Shown one piece after another: positions 57,129-64,000 of a stretch of DNA of 64,000 nt. How positions within the stretch are numbered: the stretch's first letter is position 1; every line of letters starts with the position of its first letter. The DNA lies in assembly GCF_000960975.1 (NCBI RefSeq), contig NZ_CP010803.1, positions 3,627,818 through 3,691,817 of the forward strand, given 5' to 3'. This stretch comes from Martelella endophytica. GTDB taxonomy: Bacteria > Pseudomonadota > Alphaproteobacteria > Rhizobiales > Rhizobiaceae. The notes under the pieces are model-generated. The model had not been told where the DNA came from. It worked only from the letters and a program-made list of their open reading frames with translations, and did not search any database. A program made the position numbers and the translations under genes.

Positions 57129-57812
57129 ATGGAATTAAAGGATATCGTCAGCACCCGATTGACCGAACTTGGCATTGGTCATGTGACCGCGGCAAAGCGC
57201 AGCGGGCTGAAAGAAAATTTTATTGGCGACATTCTCAAAGGCAGGAAGCAGAGCGTGCAGCTCCGCAACCTCAACCGACTTGCCGAAGCATTGCTGCTCG
57301 ACCCCGTAGCCATGAGCCGCGGCGAACTCGTACGCACAGATAGATCGGCAAAAGCGCCGCAAACCAAACCCTCGATCACGAAGGTACTCTCAGACGCGCC
57401 AACGATATCGATCCGCGGCCAGGTCACAGGATTATTCACCGAAGAAACCTCCCAAGACGATACCGAGAAGGTGGGGGCTATCCCCATAATTCCGTCAGCC
57501 CTAATGACTATTTCGGAGGTGTATGCCCTCTATGTGTCAGGCCGATCGATGGAACCACAGTTCTTTCCTGGCGACCTGATATTTGTAAATCCTGCTCGCC
57601 CGGCTCGGCTCGGCGACTGCGTTGTGATAGTGATTAGTCATGGACCCGGCTCACGCCGCGTGCTTGGTGTTTTTGACGGCGAGAACTCGGAAACGGTCAC
57701 TCTCAGGAGGCACCTGGCAGAGGGCAACGCGCCTCTAACAACCGAGATTCCAAAGGCGCGCATTACCGCGCGTCATAAAGTCATGACCACCAACGAAATC
57801 TTCGGGGCGTAA
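57129..57812 (+). CDS. S24-type phage repressor (CI/LexA-like) lacking cleavage residues
   Basis: 227 residues from the ATG MELKDIVSTRL; the frame is open 17 codons further, to an ATG within the operator. N-terminal helix-turn-helix (about 1-65: VTAAKRSGLKENFIGDILKG, LRNLNRLAEALLLDP). C-terminal S24 domain with the nucleophile Ser140 in GRSMEPQFFPGDLIFV. The usual catalytic Lys in a VTVKR-like block is Arg193 in VTLRRHLAEG, and the expected Ala-Gly cleavage site reads Val-Thr-Gly (SIRGQVTGLF). It likely maintains lysogeny by binding the GGTA-N4-T(A/C)CC sites but is probably not self-cleaved in an SOS response. Confidence 0.85.
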   Translation: MELKDIVSTRLTELGIGHVTAAKRSGLKENFIGDILKGRKQSVQLRNLNRLAEALLLDPVAMSRGELVRTDRSAKAPQTKPSITKVLSDAPTISIRGQVTGLFTEETSQDDTEKVGAIPIIPSALMTISEVYALYVSGRSMEPQFFPGDLIFVNPARPARLGDCVVIVISHGPGSRRVLGVFDGENSETVTLRRHLAEGNAPLTTEIPKARITARHKVMTTNEIFGA

Positions 57813-58264
57813 TGCGCTCACCCGCGTGACTGACTCACCCACTATTTTCAATGAACACTTATCGCGACGTTTAGGTCGATCAATAGCTCCGATATTACTA
57901 AAGTCTGAAGCCTCGTTGGCGTGACCGCCTTCCTGCATGGTGACTGAAAATGATTTTGCGCAGCGTAGCGGCAATTGCATGACGCTTGTCGCCTGCCTCC
58001 AAAAGGCTGCACCACAGCGGACAGCTTCACCGACCCATCTTCCCACTCAAACAGAACGCCAGAGTGCTTCCGCGTAGCGCTCCCTCTAGAATCCGGCTTG
58101 TTTTGCTACAGTGGTATTTTTACCATTACCCAGTTGACTATGGTATTTTTCCCACTTAGTTTCGCACTTAATGAGCTTACTGTCTTGGCCTGTGCGCACC
58201 ACTGAGGCGTCGAACTACAACCCAAGATCAAGCGAATTGCCAATAGAAGCTGGAATATCGCATA
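57813..58264. other. Region between repressor and plus operon, holds operators
   Basis: About 450 bases with no convincing gene; a 76-codon frame at 57975 has no support. It contains the operator pair at 58113-58153. Confidence 0.45.
58113..58153. promoter_or_regulatory. Repressor operator pair O2/O3 over a possible promoter
   Basis: GGTATTTTTACC (58113-58124, a GGTA-N4-TACC palindrome) and GGTATTTTTCCC (58142-58153). TTGACT at 58134-58139 lies between them as a plausible -35 for the plus operon, so bound repressor would block it. Confidence 0.6.
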
Positions 58265-58495
58265 ATGTACAGTGAGAGAGAGCGGCAACTCCCGGCCGCC
58301 GCCGACACCGAATCCATCTCCAACGAGTTCCGCGAAACCGCGAAAGTCTCATCGCTCTCCAACCATGACCGAATAGGGTGCTCACTGAATATCCCAGCCG
58401 CGACAAGGTGGCAAAACAGGTGCTCGGCTGCTCGTTGGCCCCGCGTTAATCCCTCCTTTACCCGCCAACCTCGCAGGGATTGGAAATTGGGATGA
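58265..58495 (+). CDS. Doubtful small ORF ahead of the plus operon
   Basis: 76 codons, Arg/Ser-rich, no known family and no clear ribosome site. Its only support is the ATGA overlap with the next gene, the same coupling seen through the rest of this operon. Confidence 0.35.
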   Translation: MYSERERQLPAAADTESISNEFRETAKVSSLSNHDRIGCSLNIPAATRWQNRCSAARWPRVNPSFTRQPRRDWKLG

Positions 58496-58872
58496 GCAAC
58501 TACCTGGTAAGGTCGATCGAGACAAAGCACTTGCACGGTATTGTTTGGGGCAATCTCGATGATATCTGGGATGTCGTTGACGAAGTGGCCGAACCCTCGG
58601 ACTTCGAATTCGCTAAGCTCGGTCCCGGCGGCATGTTTTCCGAAGCAGGGATCGCAGCGCGCATTTCCGATGACACCGACAGCTCCGATTCAACCCCGCT
58701 GCCCAATGGCGGATACCTACCGCCAGACCTCGATCCGTCGGAAGTGACCTTCTACGCCCTGACCGAGCCTGATCGCCTCCGCTGGCGCCGCTTTGACGAC
58801 ACCCTCGGCAAACATGGCCTCGTCACCCGCATCTTCGCAGCCGTGGATGCGAAGAATGACGGTGATGCATGA
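58492..58872 (+). CDS. Hypothetical acidic phage-element protein
   Basis: 126 residues from MSNYLVRSIETKHLHGIVWG. Acidic, with NLDDIWDVVDEVAEPSDFEF and a C-terminal TEPDRLRWRRFDDTLGKHGL. No family recognised. It overlaps genes on both sides by ATGA. Probably accessory to the element's replication or regulation, but that is a guess from position. Confidence 0.65.
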   Translation: MSNYLVRSIETKHLHGIVWGNLDDIWDVVDEVAEPSDFEFAKLGPGGMFSEAGIAARISDDTDSSDSTPLPNGGYLPPDLDPSEVTFYALTEPDRLRWRRFDDTLGKHGLVTRIFAAVDAKNDGDA

Positions 58873-59039
58873 TCATCCGCCTCGCCGCTCACAGGCACCC
58901 TCTCACTTTGGCAGACTGCACCTTCCTGCGCCGAATCGTCCTGCCGGCGATAGTTCTTGGCAGCGCTCTTCTCTTCCTTCTCACTATCCATGCGCTTGCC
59001 GCCTTCGAGGCAGCACTTGCAGCGGCCTCGGGGGTATGA
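58869..59039 (+). CDS. Small single-span membrane protein
   Basis: 56 residues starting MIIRLAAHRHPLTLADCTFL, then a strong hydrophobic helix RRIVLPAIVLGSALLFLLTI at about 21-40 and an Ala-rich end. The start overlaps the previous stop and the stop overlaps the next start. One membrane span with a basic start; such proteins in lysogens can act in exclusion or as holins, neither of which is shown here. Confidence 0.6.
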   Translation: MIIRLAAHRHPLTLADCTFLRRIVLPAIVLGSALLFLLTIHALAAFEAALAAASGV

Positions 59040-59149
59040 TCATGACGCGGCACGAAACCATTGCAAGCGGACCTGCAGGCGAGGAAACACCACCTCCGAC
59101 GTTCATCCCCTCGCCTGTTCTTTCAATGCGAAGTGGCTGTGGCCGATGA
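59036..59149 (+). CDS. Very small ORF in the plus operon
   Basis: 37 residues (MIMTRHETIASGPAGEETPP, then PTFIPSPVLSMRSGCGR) or 35 from the inner ATG at 59042. No function seen. Supported only by start/stop overlaps with both neighbours. Confidence 0.4.
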   Translation: MIMTRHETIASGPAGEETPPPTFIPSPVLSMRSGCGR

Positions 59150-59349
59150 AGGCGGTGATCGACTATGCCCGCCTGCTGGCCACCAAACACGGGCTGACAA
59201 GGAAGCGACCGAATGTGATGACCGTTGAAGGTCATCCGGAGTTCATTGGCTTCTGGATGCCGATGCGTGAGGCACTGCCGGAGCATGAACCAGAAGAGTT
59301 CAGAGATATTCCGGTACGGTTCCTGAACGAGGTATCCAGCCATGGCTAG
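59146..59349 (+). CDS. Small hypothetical phage-element protein
   Basis: 67 residues (MKAVIDYARLLATKHGLTRK, then FIGFWMPMREALPEHEPEEF). Protein-like composition, no family recognised. Start overlaps the preceding stop by ATGA and its end overlaps the following gene. Confidence 0.55.
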   Translation: MKAVIDYARLLATKHGLTRKRPNVMTVEGHPEFIGFWMPMREALPEHEPEEFRDIPVRFLNEVSSHG

Positions 59350-59884
59350 TCGTCTGCCCGCACGGGAACGCCTCGACAACTATCGTGCGCTGATCTCACG
59401 GGCTGTTCCGCTCGTCGACGTTCTGGCCGACACCGCGGGCATGCATCTGGAGATCACCGGCCCGGACGAGCCGGAGATCATCTGCTCGCTTCCCGCCGCC
59501 TGCCCTGCCGACAACCGCGAATTGATCCGACGGCATATCGAAATCCCTGCAGATCTGATCAGCATGCTGGATGCAGCCGCCAGACGTGACGCCGAGCGCC
59601 GCCGGGAGATCCAGAAGCTTAAGCAGGCGCTTGAGGCGAAGGGCGGGAAGCCAGCGAAAGACTATGCCGCAGAATGCGCCATGAAGTGCACCGAGCCGGC
59701 ATTCATTCGGTTTCTGATCGAGCAACACGATCTGCCGCATCCGGCGACCGACAGAACTGCCGCGACGCGGGTGCTGTCGGTGTTGGCGATCACCAGCCGG
59801 AGCCGGCTGAACACAGACCCAGCCGCTGCAGCGCGATGGCGGCAAATGGTCACTGATTTCGAACTGTGGAGAAAAAGAGGATGA
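59342..59884 (+). CDS. Hypothetical phage-element protein with coiled coil
   Basis: 180 residues. N-terminal LPARERLDNYRALISRAVPL and a middle charged stretch at about 80-108 (DAERRREIQKLKQALEAKGG) likely form a coiled coil. C-terminal segment includes FIRFLIEQHDLPHPATDRTA. No domain recognised. Overlaps both neighbours, so it belongs to the integrase operon. Confidence 0.65.
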   Translation: MASRLPARERLDNYRALISRAVPLVDVLADTAGMHLEITGPDEPEIICSLPAACPADNRELIRRHIEIPADLISMLDAAARRDAERRREIQKLKQALEAKGGKPAKDYAAECAMKCTEPAFIRFLIEQHDLPHPATDRTAATRVLSVLAITSRSRLNTDPAAAARWRQMVTDFELWRKRG

Positions 59885-60090
59885 CGACAATGGACGCTTC
59901 AGAGACCACGAAACCCAGCCGCCGCCTTCGGGCAACTGAAAGCGGCCTACGCAAGGCCTTGCTTGCCGCAAGGGCCGCAGGCCTTACCGTAGATCGGCTG
60001 CAGGTATTGGGCGGAGAATATGAAATCCACTTTTCAGGTGTCGCGCCCGATGCGCCTTCGCCTGAGGATGAAGGCCTCGAACAGTGGTAG
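59881..60090 (+). CDS. Small protein next to integrase
   Basis: 69 residues from MTTMDASETTKPSRRLRATE, with RKALLAARAAGLTVDRLQVL then GGEYEIHFSG. Its size and place just before an integrase are those of an excisionase or directionality factor, but no winged-helix motif is clear. Overlaps the start of the integrase gene. Confidence 0.55.
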   Translation: MTTMDASETTKPSRRLRATESGLRKALLAARAAGLTVDRLQVLGGEYEIHFSGVAPDAPSPEDEGLEQW

Positions 60091-61166
60091 ACGCAAAAAT
60101 GAAAGTCAATTATCCAGGGCTGATCCGCGAGGCCCTGCCTTCCGGCAATTTTCGCTGGCGTGTTCGCCCCGAGGGCAGACCCAAGCAAAAAATCCGCATT
60201 CATTGCGGCCCGGGCGATGACGATTTCCAGAGACAATATCTGGCGGCACGGCGGGGCGACAAACCCGAGCCGCTTCGCACGGCTTCCGATTACGCCAAAC
60301 CAAGGTCGATCGGTTGGTTGATCAACAGCTACTTCGAATACCTCGATAAGCGCGTCGACGCGGGAACGACCAGCGCGAAAACACTCAAGAAGAAGAAGAA
60401 CCTTCTCTCAAGGCTGCTGACGCATCCCGATCGCGTGATGCTCATACCCACCGAGAAGCTGATCGAATTTCAGGACGCCATGAGCGCTTCGCCGGCGCAG
60501 GCGGATGCGTATATTGAAGCAGTAGCGATCATGTATGACTGGGCGATCAAGCGCCGGTACATCAGCCATAACCCGGCGAGGGGCATTGAGAAAATTTACC
60601 GCAAAGGCAACGGCGCCACACCATGGAAAGCTGCTGACGTGCGCGCATTTCTGGCCAGGCACAGGCAGGGAACGAAGCCACATGTCGCCATGTCCGTTCT
60701 TCTTTGGACCGGATGTCGTATCGAAGACCTGACCTTTTTGGGCCCGGTCAATGAATGCGTGATCGACGGAGTGGAAGCCCTTCGCTGGAAGCCCAAGAAG
60801 AGAGGCTCCACCGAGGTTACCATTCCACTGCTGCCACCGCTGAAGGCTGCGACGCGCGCGGCTGAACAACAGGGAAAGACCTATGTCGTCAGTCGCGGCA
60901 ACAAGCCCTTTGCTAGCGGCGACAGTATGTCTGCCATGTTCAAGCGCTGGTGCAGAGAAGCGGATCTGGGGCATCTTTCAGCGCATGGCGTGCGCAAGGG
61001 CCTCGCCGAACTGTTGGCGGAGCTCGGCTGCAGCCAGTACGAGATCATGGCGATCCTCGGTCACTCGGAAGCACGAACAAGTGAGGTTTACACGCGCCGC
61101 GTCGAGCGCTGGAAACTGGCGCTCGGGGCTATGGAGCGTATCGACGTATCGCATGCTTGGCGATAG
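60084..61166 (+). CDS. int: Tyrosine site-specific integrase
   Basis: 360 residues from a GTG (an ATG five codons in is an alternative). N-terminal arm- and core-binding segments at about 1-170 (WLINSYFEYLDKRVDAGTTS, SAKTLKKKKNLLSRLL). Catalytic residues: Arg in LLWTGCRIEDLTFL, Lys in the beta-hairpin near KKRGSTEV, His-x2-Arg in LSAHGVRKGLAELLAE, His in ILGHSEARTSEVY and the nucleophile Tyr in the final VYTRRVER. All are in place, so the enzyme may be active. It is the last gene of the element; attachment site not found. Confidence 0.93.
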   Translation: MVDAKMKVNYPGLIREALPSGNFRWRVRPEGRPKQKIRIHCGPGDDDFQRQYLAARRGDKPEPLRTASDYAKPRSIGWLINSYFEYLDKRVDAGTTSAKTLKKKKNLLSRLLTHPDRVMLIPTEKLIEFQDAMSASPAQADAYIEAVAIMYDWAIKRRYISHNPARGIEKIYRKGNGATPWKAADVRAFLARHRQGTKPHVAMSVLLWTGCRIEDLTFLGPVNECVIDGVEALRWKPKKRGSTEVTIPLLPPLKAATRAAEQQGKTYVVSRGNKPFASGDSMSAMFKRWCREADLGHLSAHGVRKGLAELLAELGCSQYEIMAILGHSEARTSEVYTRRVERWKLALGAMERIDVSHAWR

Positions 61167-61251
61167 ATAGATTACACACGACCTGCCCGGCAAATCAGAT
61201 GATACCCTGCCCACTCAGGCAAGCCGCCCCGACAACCAACTTGGAAATATC

Positions 61252-62325
61252 ATGCTCGATCCACGCACCCCACTCATATTCGACGGGCACAATGACCTGC
61301 TCGCCCGGATACATCTCAAGCACACCAGCATTGAGGACGTGGTCGGTGGCAGTGCGAAGGGGCATATCGATCTGCCCCGTGCTCTCAAGGGGGGCTTTGC
61401 GGGCGGCTTCTTCGCGCTTTGGGTGCCATCCACACAGACTGGAGCAAGTGCCAACGGATCGCAGGAGAGCGGCAACTACACTGATGTGCCGTTGCCCGGA
61501 ATGGTGGCGTGGGAAGATGCGATTAAGGTTGTCATTTCCGAGGTGGCGATCTTCCAAAGGCTTGCCGCCGCGGGAGTTCTGACGCCATGCACGACCGTCA
61601 AGCAGCTGAAAGCTGCGCTACCGGGAGAGCCGATGGCTGCTATCCTCCATCTGGAGGGAGCCGAGGCCATCGACCCTGAGTTCTATACGCTCGAACTACT
61701 CCATGCCGCGGGGCTGCGCTCGCTCGGGCCGGTCTGGAGCCGGCCGACGCTATTCGGCCATGGCGTGCCGTTTCGCTTCCCCTCTACAGGCGACATCGGA
61801 CCGGGGTTGACCGACCTCGGCAAGGAACTGGTGCGCCAGTGCAACCGCCTCAAGATCATGCTCGACGTCTCACACCTCAACGAGAAGGGCTTTGACGATC
61901 TGGCAGCGATCTCCGATGCCCCCATCGTCGCTACGCACTCCAATGCCCACGCCGTCAGCCCGCACGCCCGCAACCTCACCGACCGCCAGCTCGCGGTAAT
62001 CGCCGAGCGCGATGGGCTGGTGGGCCTGAACTTCGCCACGGCATTTCTGCGTGATGACGGCCGCATGATCGAGGATACTCCCATCGAGCCGATGCTCCGC
62101 CACCTCGATCATCTGATCGCGAAGCTCGGTGAGGATCGAGTTGCGCTCGGTTCGGATTTCGACGGCGCAATCGTACCCAAAGACATCGCCGATATCGGCG
62201 GTTTGCCCGCACTGAGAGAGGCAATGCGTTCCCATGGTTTCGGCGATGATCTGATGGCCAAGATCTGCAACGGCAACTGGATGAGAGTGCTGGCGCGGAC
62301 ATGGGGCGAAGAAGAAGAATTATAG
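61252..62325 (+). CDS. Membrane dipeptidase (M19 family)
   Basis: 357 residues, metal-dependent TIM-barrel hydrolase. First metal motif LIFDGHNDLLARI at 9-21, the bridging Glu in LHLEGAEAI near 127, VWSRPTLFGHGVPFRFPS, LDVSHLNEKGFDDL and ATHSNAHAVSPHARNLTD carry the His ligands, and ALGSDFDGAIVP the final Asp. Family members hydrolyse dipeptides including D-amino acid forms; despite the name, bacterial ones are usually cytoplasmic and here no signal peptide is seen. First gene outside the phage element. Confidence 0.92.
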   Translation: MLDPRTPLIFDGHNDLLARIHLKHTSIEDVVGGSAKGHIDLPRALKGGFAGGFFALWVPSTQTGASANGSQESGNYTDVPLPGMVAWEDAIKVVISEVAIFQRLAAAGVLTPCTTVKQLKAALPGEPMAAILHLEGAEAIDPEFYTLELLHAAGLRSLGPVWSRPTLFGHGVPFRFPSTGDIGPGLTDLGKELVRQCNRLKIMLDVSHLNEKGFDDLAAISDAPIVATHSNAHAVSPHARNLTDRQLAVIAERDGLVGLNFATAFLRDDGRMIEDTPIEPMLRHLDHLIAKLGEDRVALGSDFDGAIVPKDIADIGGLPALREAMRSHGFGDDLMAKICNGNWMRVLARTWGEEEEL

Positions 62326-62472
62326 AGCGACCGCGAAGTCCTTCGATTCGCCGCTATCTTTCACAGGAAACCTCGCCCCCCCCCTGCAATCCTCCGTCCG
62401 CGGATGCCGCTTCAAGAACCAGCAAACCATTTCAGCTCCACGGGACCCATCATGCATTTCAAGACGTCCTGA

Positions 62473-63369
62473 CTAAGCCCCGAACTCCTCCTTGAGCCAT
62501 GCAAGGAGCGCGTCTGTTTCAGCGTGGTGTCCCCGGCGAGATCCACGAAACACTGAAATTTCCGCGGGGCGGAAAACGGTTTCGGCGCAGACCTGCTGGA
62601 GCTGCCCGCTTTCGATAAGGCCGGAAACAGTTCTGCGCCAGCCGAGCGCGATCCCCTGCCCGGCTATGGCGGCCTGAAGAACCAGCGGGTAGCTGTCTAA
62701 ACTGGTTATCCTCGGCTTCCGAGGGAAGCCACGGTCAATGGCATCAAACCATCCTGGCCAATCCATCCAGTCCTGCGGCAGCACCTGATGCGTCAGCAAC
62801 GGATAGTGCACAAGATCGGCGGGCGATAGCGGCAGCTTCTCCTTGACCAATCCCGGCGAGGCAACCGGAAACACCTCATCTGCGGCGGTGAAAGCCAGGC
62901 GTGCGCAGCCCGAAGGACGGCCCGTTGTCTGGATAGCAACATCGAAGGGTTCGGAGGTATCAGTTAGAGGGCCGAGGGCGCTGATGACGCGGACATCCAA
63001 TCCGGGATTGCGCTCGTGAAAGCGGGACAGGCGCGGCATCAGCCAATAGAACGCCTCACAAAGCTGACAATGCAGCACGATCCCGCCCGTCTCGGGCCCT
63101 CCCCTCAGTTTCGAAGCCTCGGCCGAGATATCGGCAAGAGCTGTACTGATGACCCGCCCGAAGGCCCGTCCCGCATCCGTGAGGAATGCCCTTCTGTTGC
63201 GCCGCTCGAAAAGCGCAACGCCGAGATCGGCTTCAAGCGCCGCAATCTGCTTGCTCACTGCAGTCTGGGTCAAGCCGAGTTCTTCTGCGGCCGCGGTGAA
63301 ACTCTCGTATCTCGCGGCAGCTTCGAAAGATGGCAAACGCGAAAGGGGTGGCAGAGACAATCGTTCCAT
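62473..63369 (-). CDS. LysR-family transcriptional regulator (GcvA-like)
   Basis: 298 residues. Winged-helix DNA-binding domain at 1-65 (LPSFEAAARYESFTAAAEEL, then GLTQTAVSKQIAALEADLGV) and a periplasmic-binding-protein-like effector domain with EAFYWLMPRLSRFHERNPGL and AAIAGQGIALGWRRTV, the pattern of GcvA-type regulators. It is divergent from the EamA transporter gene, its probable target. Effector unknown. Confidence 0.93.
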   Translation of the reverse strand: MERLSLPPLSRLPSFEAAARYESFTAAAEELGLTQTAVSKQIAALEADLGVALFERRNRRAFLTDAGRAFGRVISTALADISAEASKLRGGPETGGIVLHCQLCEAFYWLMPRLSRFHERNPGLDVRVISALGPLTDTSEPFDVAIQTTGRPSGCARLAFTAADEVFPVASPGLVKEKLPLSPADLVHYPLLTHQVLPQDWMDWPGWFDAIDRGFPRKPRITSLDSYPLVLQAAIAGQGIALGWRRTVSGLIESGQLQQVCAETVFRPAEISVFRGSRRGHHAETDALLAWLKEEFGA

Positions 63370-63417
63370 TCCATTTCCTCATGAATTTGCGACGCTTTCT
63401 CATTTTATACAGGGCCC

Positions 63418-64000
63418 ATGGGATGCTTTCCATGCCTGATGCTCGCGTTTTTCAAAGCACAACTTCACACTGGCACCCGCCTGCAGGGCACCGCCTCTAT
63501 CGTCCTGGCAGTTTTCCTGCTGTCTTTATCCGACGCGCTGGTGAAAGACGCTGGGGCACGGTTTGGGCTGGCGCAAATCATCCTATTGCGCTCGCTCGTC
63601 GCGACAGTCATGATTGCGGCGACGCTTGTCGTCATCGGTGGGCCAGCCGCACTCCGCCTGAGGTGTTCCCTGTGGGTCTGGGCCCGAAGTCTCAGCCTGG
63701 CAGCAATGTGGCTCTGTTACTATGCCGCGCTTCCATCGACCCCATTCGCACTCGCAGCGGTCTGCTACTACACGTCGCCGATCTGGATGGCGCTGATGAC
63801 ACGTATCCTGGGCACCCACACCGGAAAGAAAGGCTGGACCGCTGTAACCCTATCGATGGCGGGCGCGTTTCTGGCAGTAGGGCCACGCATGGGCGCCCTG
63901 CCGGTTACGCTCTTCCTGCCACTGGCCGCAGCCGCATTCTACGCTTTGGCGGGTGTCATCACATGGAACCGCTGCCAGAAGGAAACAGCGGGCGCCCTGG
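63418..64000 (+). CDS. EamA/DMT family transporter, N-terminal part (runs off window)
   Basis: Frame open to the window edge (194 codons). Start is the ATG at 63418 (MGCFPCLMLAFFKAQ) or the in-frame ATG at 63439. Membrane segments: TASIVLAVFLLSLSDALVKD, ILLRSLVATVMIAATLVVIG, ARSLSLAAMWLCYYAALPST, AAVCYYTSPIWMALMTRILG, TAVTLSMAGAFLAVG and a further one at the edge. EamA proteins export or import small metabolites; the C-terminal EamA half is missing from view. Divergent from the LysR regulator. Confidence 0.88.
   Translation, partial: MGCFPCLMLAFFKAQLHTGTRLQGTASIVLAVFLLSLSDALVKDAGARFGLAQIILLRSLVATVMIAATLVVIGGPAALRLRCSLWVWARSLSLAAMWLCYYAALPSTPFALAAVCYYTSPIWMALMTRILGTHTGKKGWTAVTLSMAGAFLAVGPRMGALPVTLFLPLAAAAFYALAGVITWNRCQKETAGAL

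Larger units (their letters stand above)
50700..61200. mobile_element. Phage-derived integrated element, early/replication half only
   Basis: Approximate limits. Two divergent operons flank an operator region at about 56.6-57.1 kb. The minus arm holds CII-like, GcrA-like, methyltransferase-like, replication and NusG-like genes; the plus arm holds an S24-type repressor, small unknown genes and a tyrosine integrase at the right edge. Genes overlap by 1-14 bases almost throughout. No capsid, portal, terminase, tail, holin or endolysin gene was found. Attachment sites were not identified. Confidence 0.8.

Noticed and set aside
57975..58205. 76-codon plus-strand frame over the operators
   Set aside because: It covers the operator pair and has no ribosome site or family features.
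60000..61251. Attachment site or tRNA at the integrase end
   Set aside because: No tRNA-like sequence and no convincing direct repeat with the left end was found by eye.

Overview
The window reads as chromosome from an alphaproteobacterium of the Hyphomicrobiales (Rhizobiales), most like Rhizobiaceae. Reasons: the trpD-trpC-moaC-moeA order, a DUF1476 (ATPase zeta inhibitor) gene beside purC-purS-purQ, a rhizobial-type ClpS-ClpA pair, a UvrB with long terminal extensions, a direct-repeat alphaproteobacterial LexA box (GTTC-N7-GTTC), a NodPQ-like fused CysNC, and a GcrA-like protein. Genus is left open. No rRNA, tRNA or CRISPR array was recognised.

Layout. (1) 1-2089, minus: N-terminal part of a large secreted T5SS/PEP-CTERM-repeat autotransporter cut by the window edge. 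(2) 2358-10093: core housekeeping, namely ppiD, tryptophan genes, molybdopterin genes, the DUF1476 gene and the purCSQ purine block. (3) 10.4-24.5 kb: envelope and stress genes: PagL-type lipid A deacylase, clpS-clpA, an extensin-like lipoprotein, a thioesterase, an RDD membrane protein, a DUF1501/DUF1800 pair, and uvrB behind a LexA operator. (4) 24.9-28.2 kb: AraC regulator divergent from an SDR, then a periplasmic PQQ-type sugar dehydrogenase. (5) 28.3-32.0 kb, minus: cysD-cysNC-cysQ, which makes and recycles PAPS (activated sulfate). (6) 33.8-47.9 kb, minus and visibly more A/T-rich: a Wzx/Wzy-type surface polysaccharide locus with UDP-glucose dehydrogenase, UDP-glucuronate 4-epimerase, a PssDE-like split glycosyltransferase, two GT4 glycosyltransferases, flippase, polymerase, four acyl/acetyltransferases and a secreted GH10 glycanase. 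Degenerate IS5-family elements lie on both sides of it. (7) 48.3-50.4 kb: transposase wreckage (IS5-type fragments, frameshifted IS110). (8) about 50.7-61.2 kb: an integrated phage-like element. (9) 61.3-64.0 kb: M19 dipeptidase, LysR regulator and the start of an EamA transporter.

The phage-like element is the most unusual part. It has two divergent, tightly overlapping operons. The minus operon runs CII-like regulator, small Cys protein, GcrA-like protein, cytosine-methyltransferase-like protein, a Cys-rich/DNA-binding-like protein, a replication protein with a cluster of GTAACGC/GCGTTAC iterons inside its gene (a likely origin), two unknowns and a NusG paralog. The plus operon runs an S24-type repressor, several very small proteins and a tyrosine integrase. 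No capsid, portal, terminase, tail or lysis gene was seen, so it is either a decayed prophage whose late half was lost next to the IS110 copy, or a replicating satellite. The repressor lacks the Lys and the Ala-Gly expected for self-cleavage, and three copies of GGTA-N4-T(A/C)CC flank its gene.

Working model for the polysaccharide region: UDP-GlcA and UDP-GalA are made locally, the repeat unit is assembled on a lipid carrier, flipped and polymerised, decorated with acyl groups and possibly trimmed by the GH10 enzyme. The adjacent PAPS genes raise the possibility of sulfation, but no sulfotransferase is visible here.
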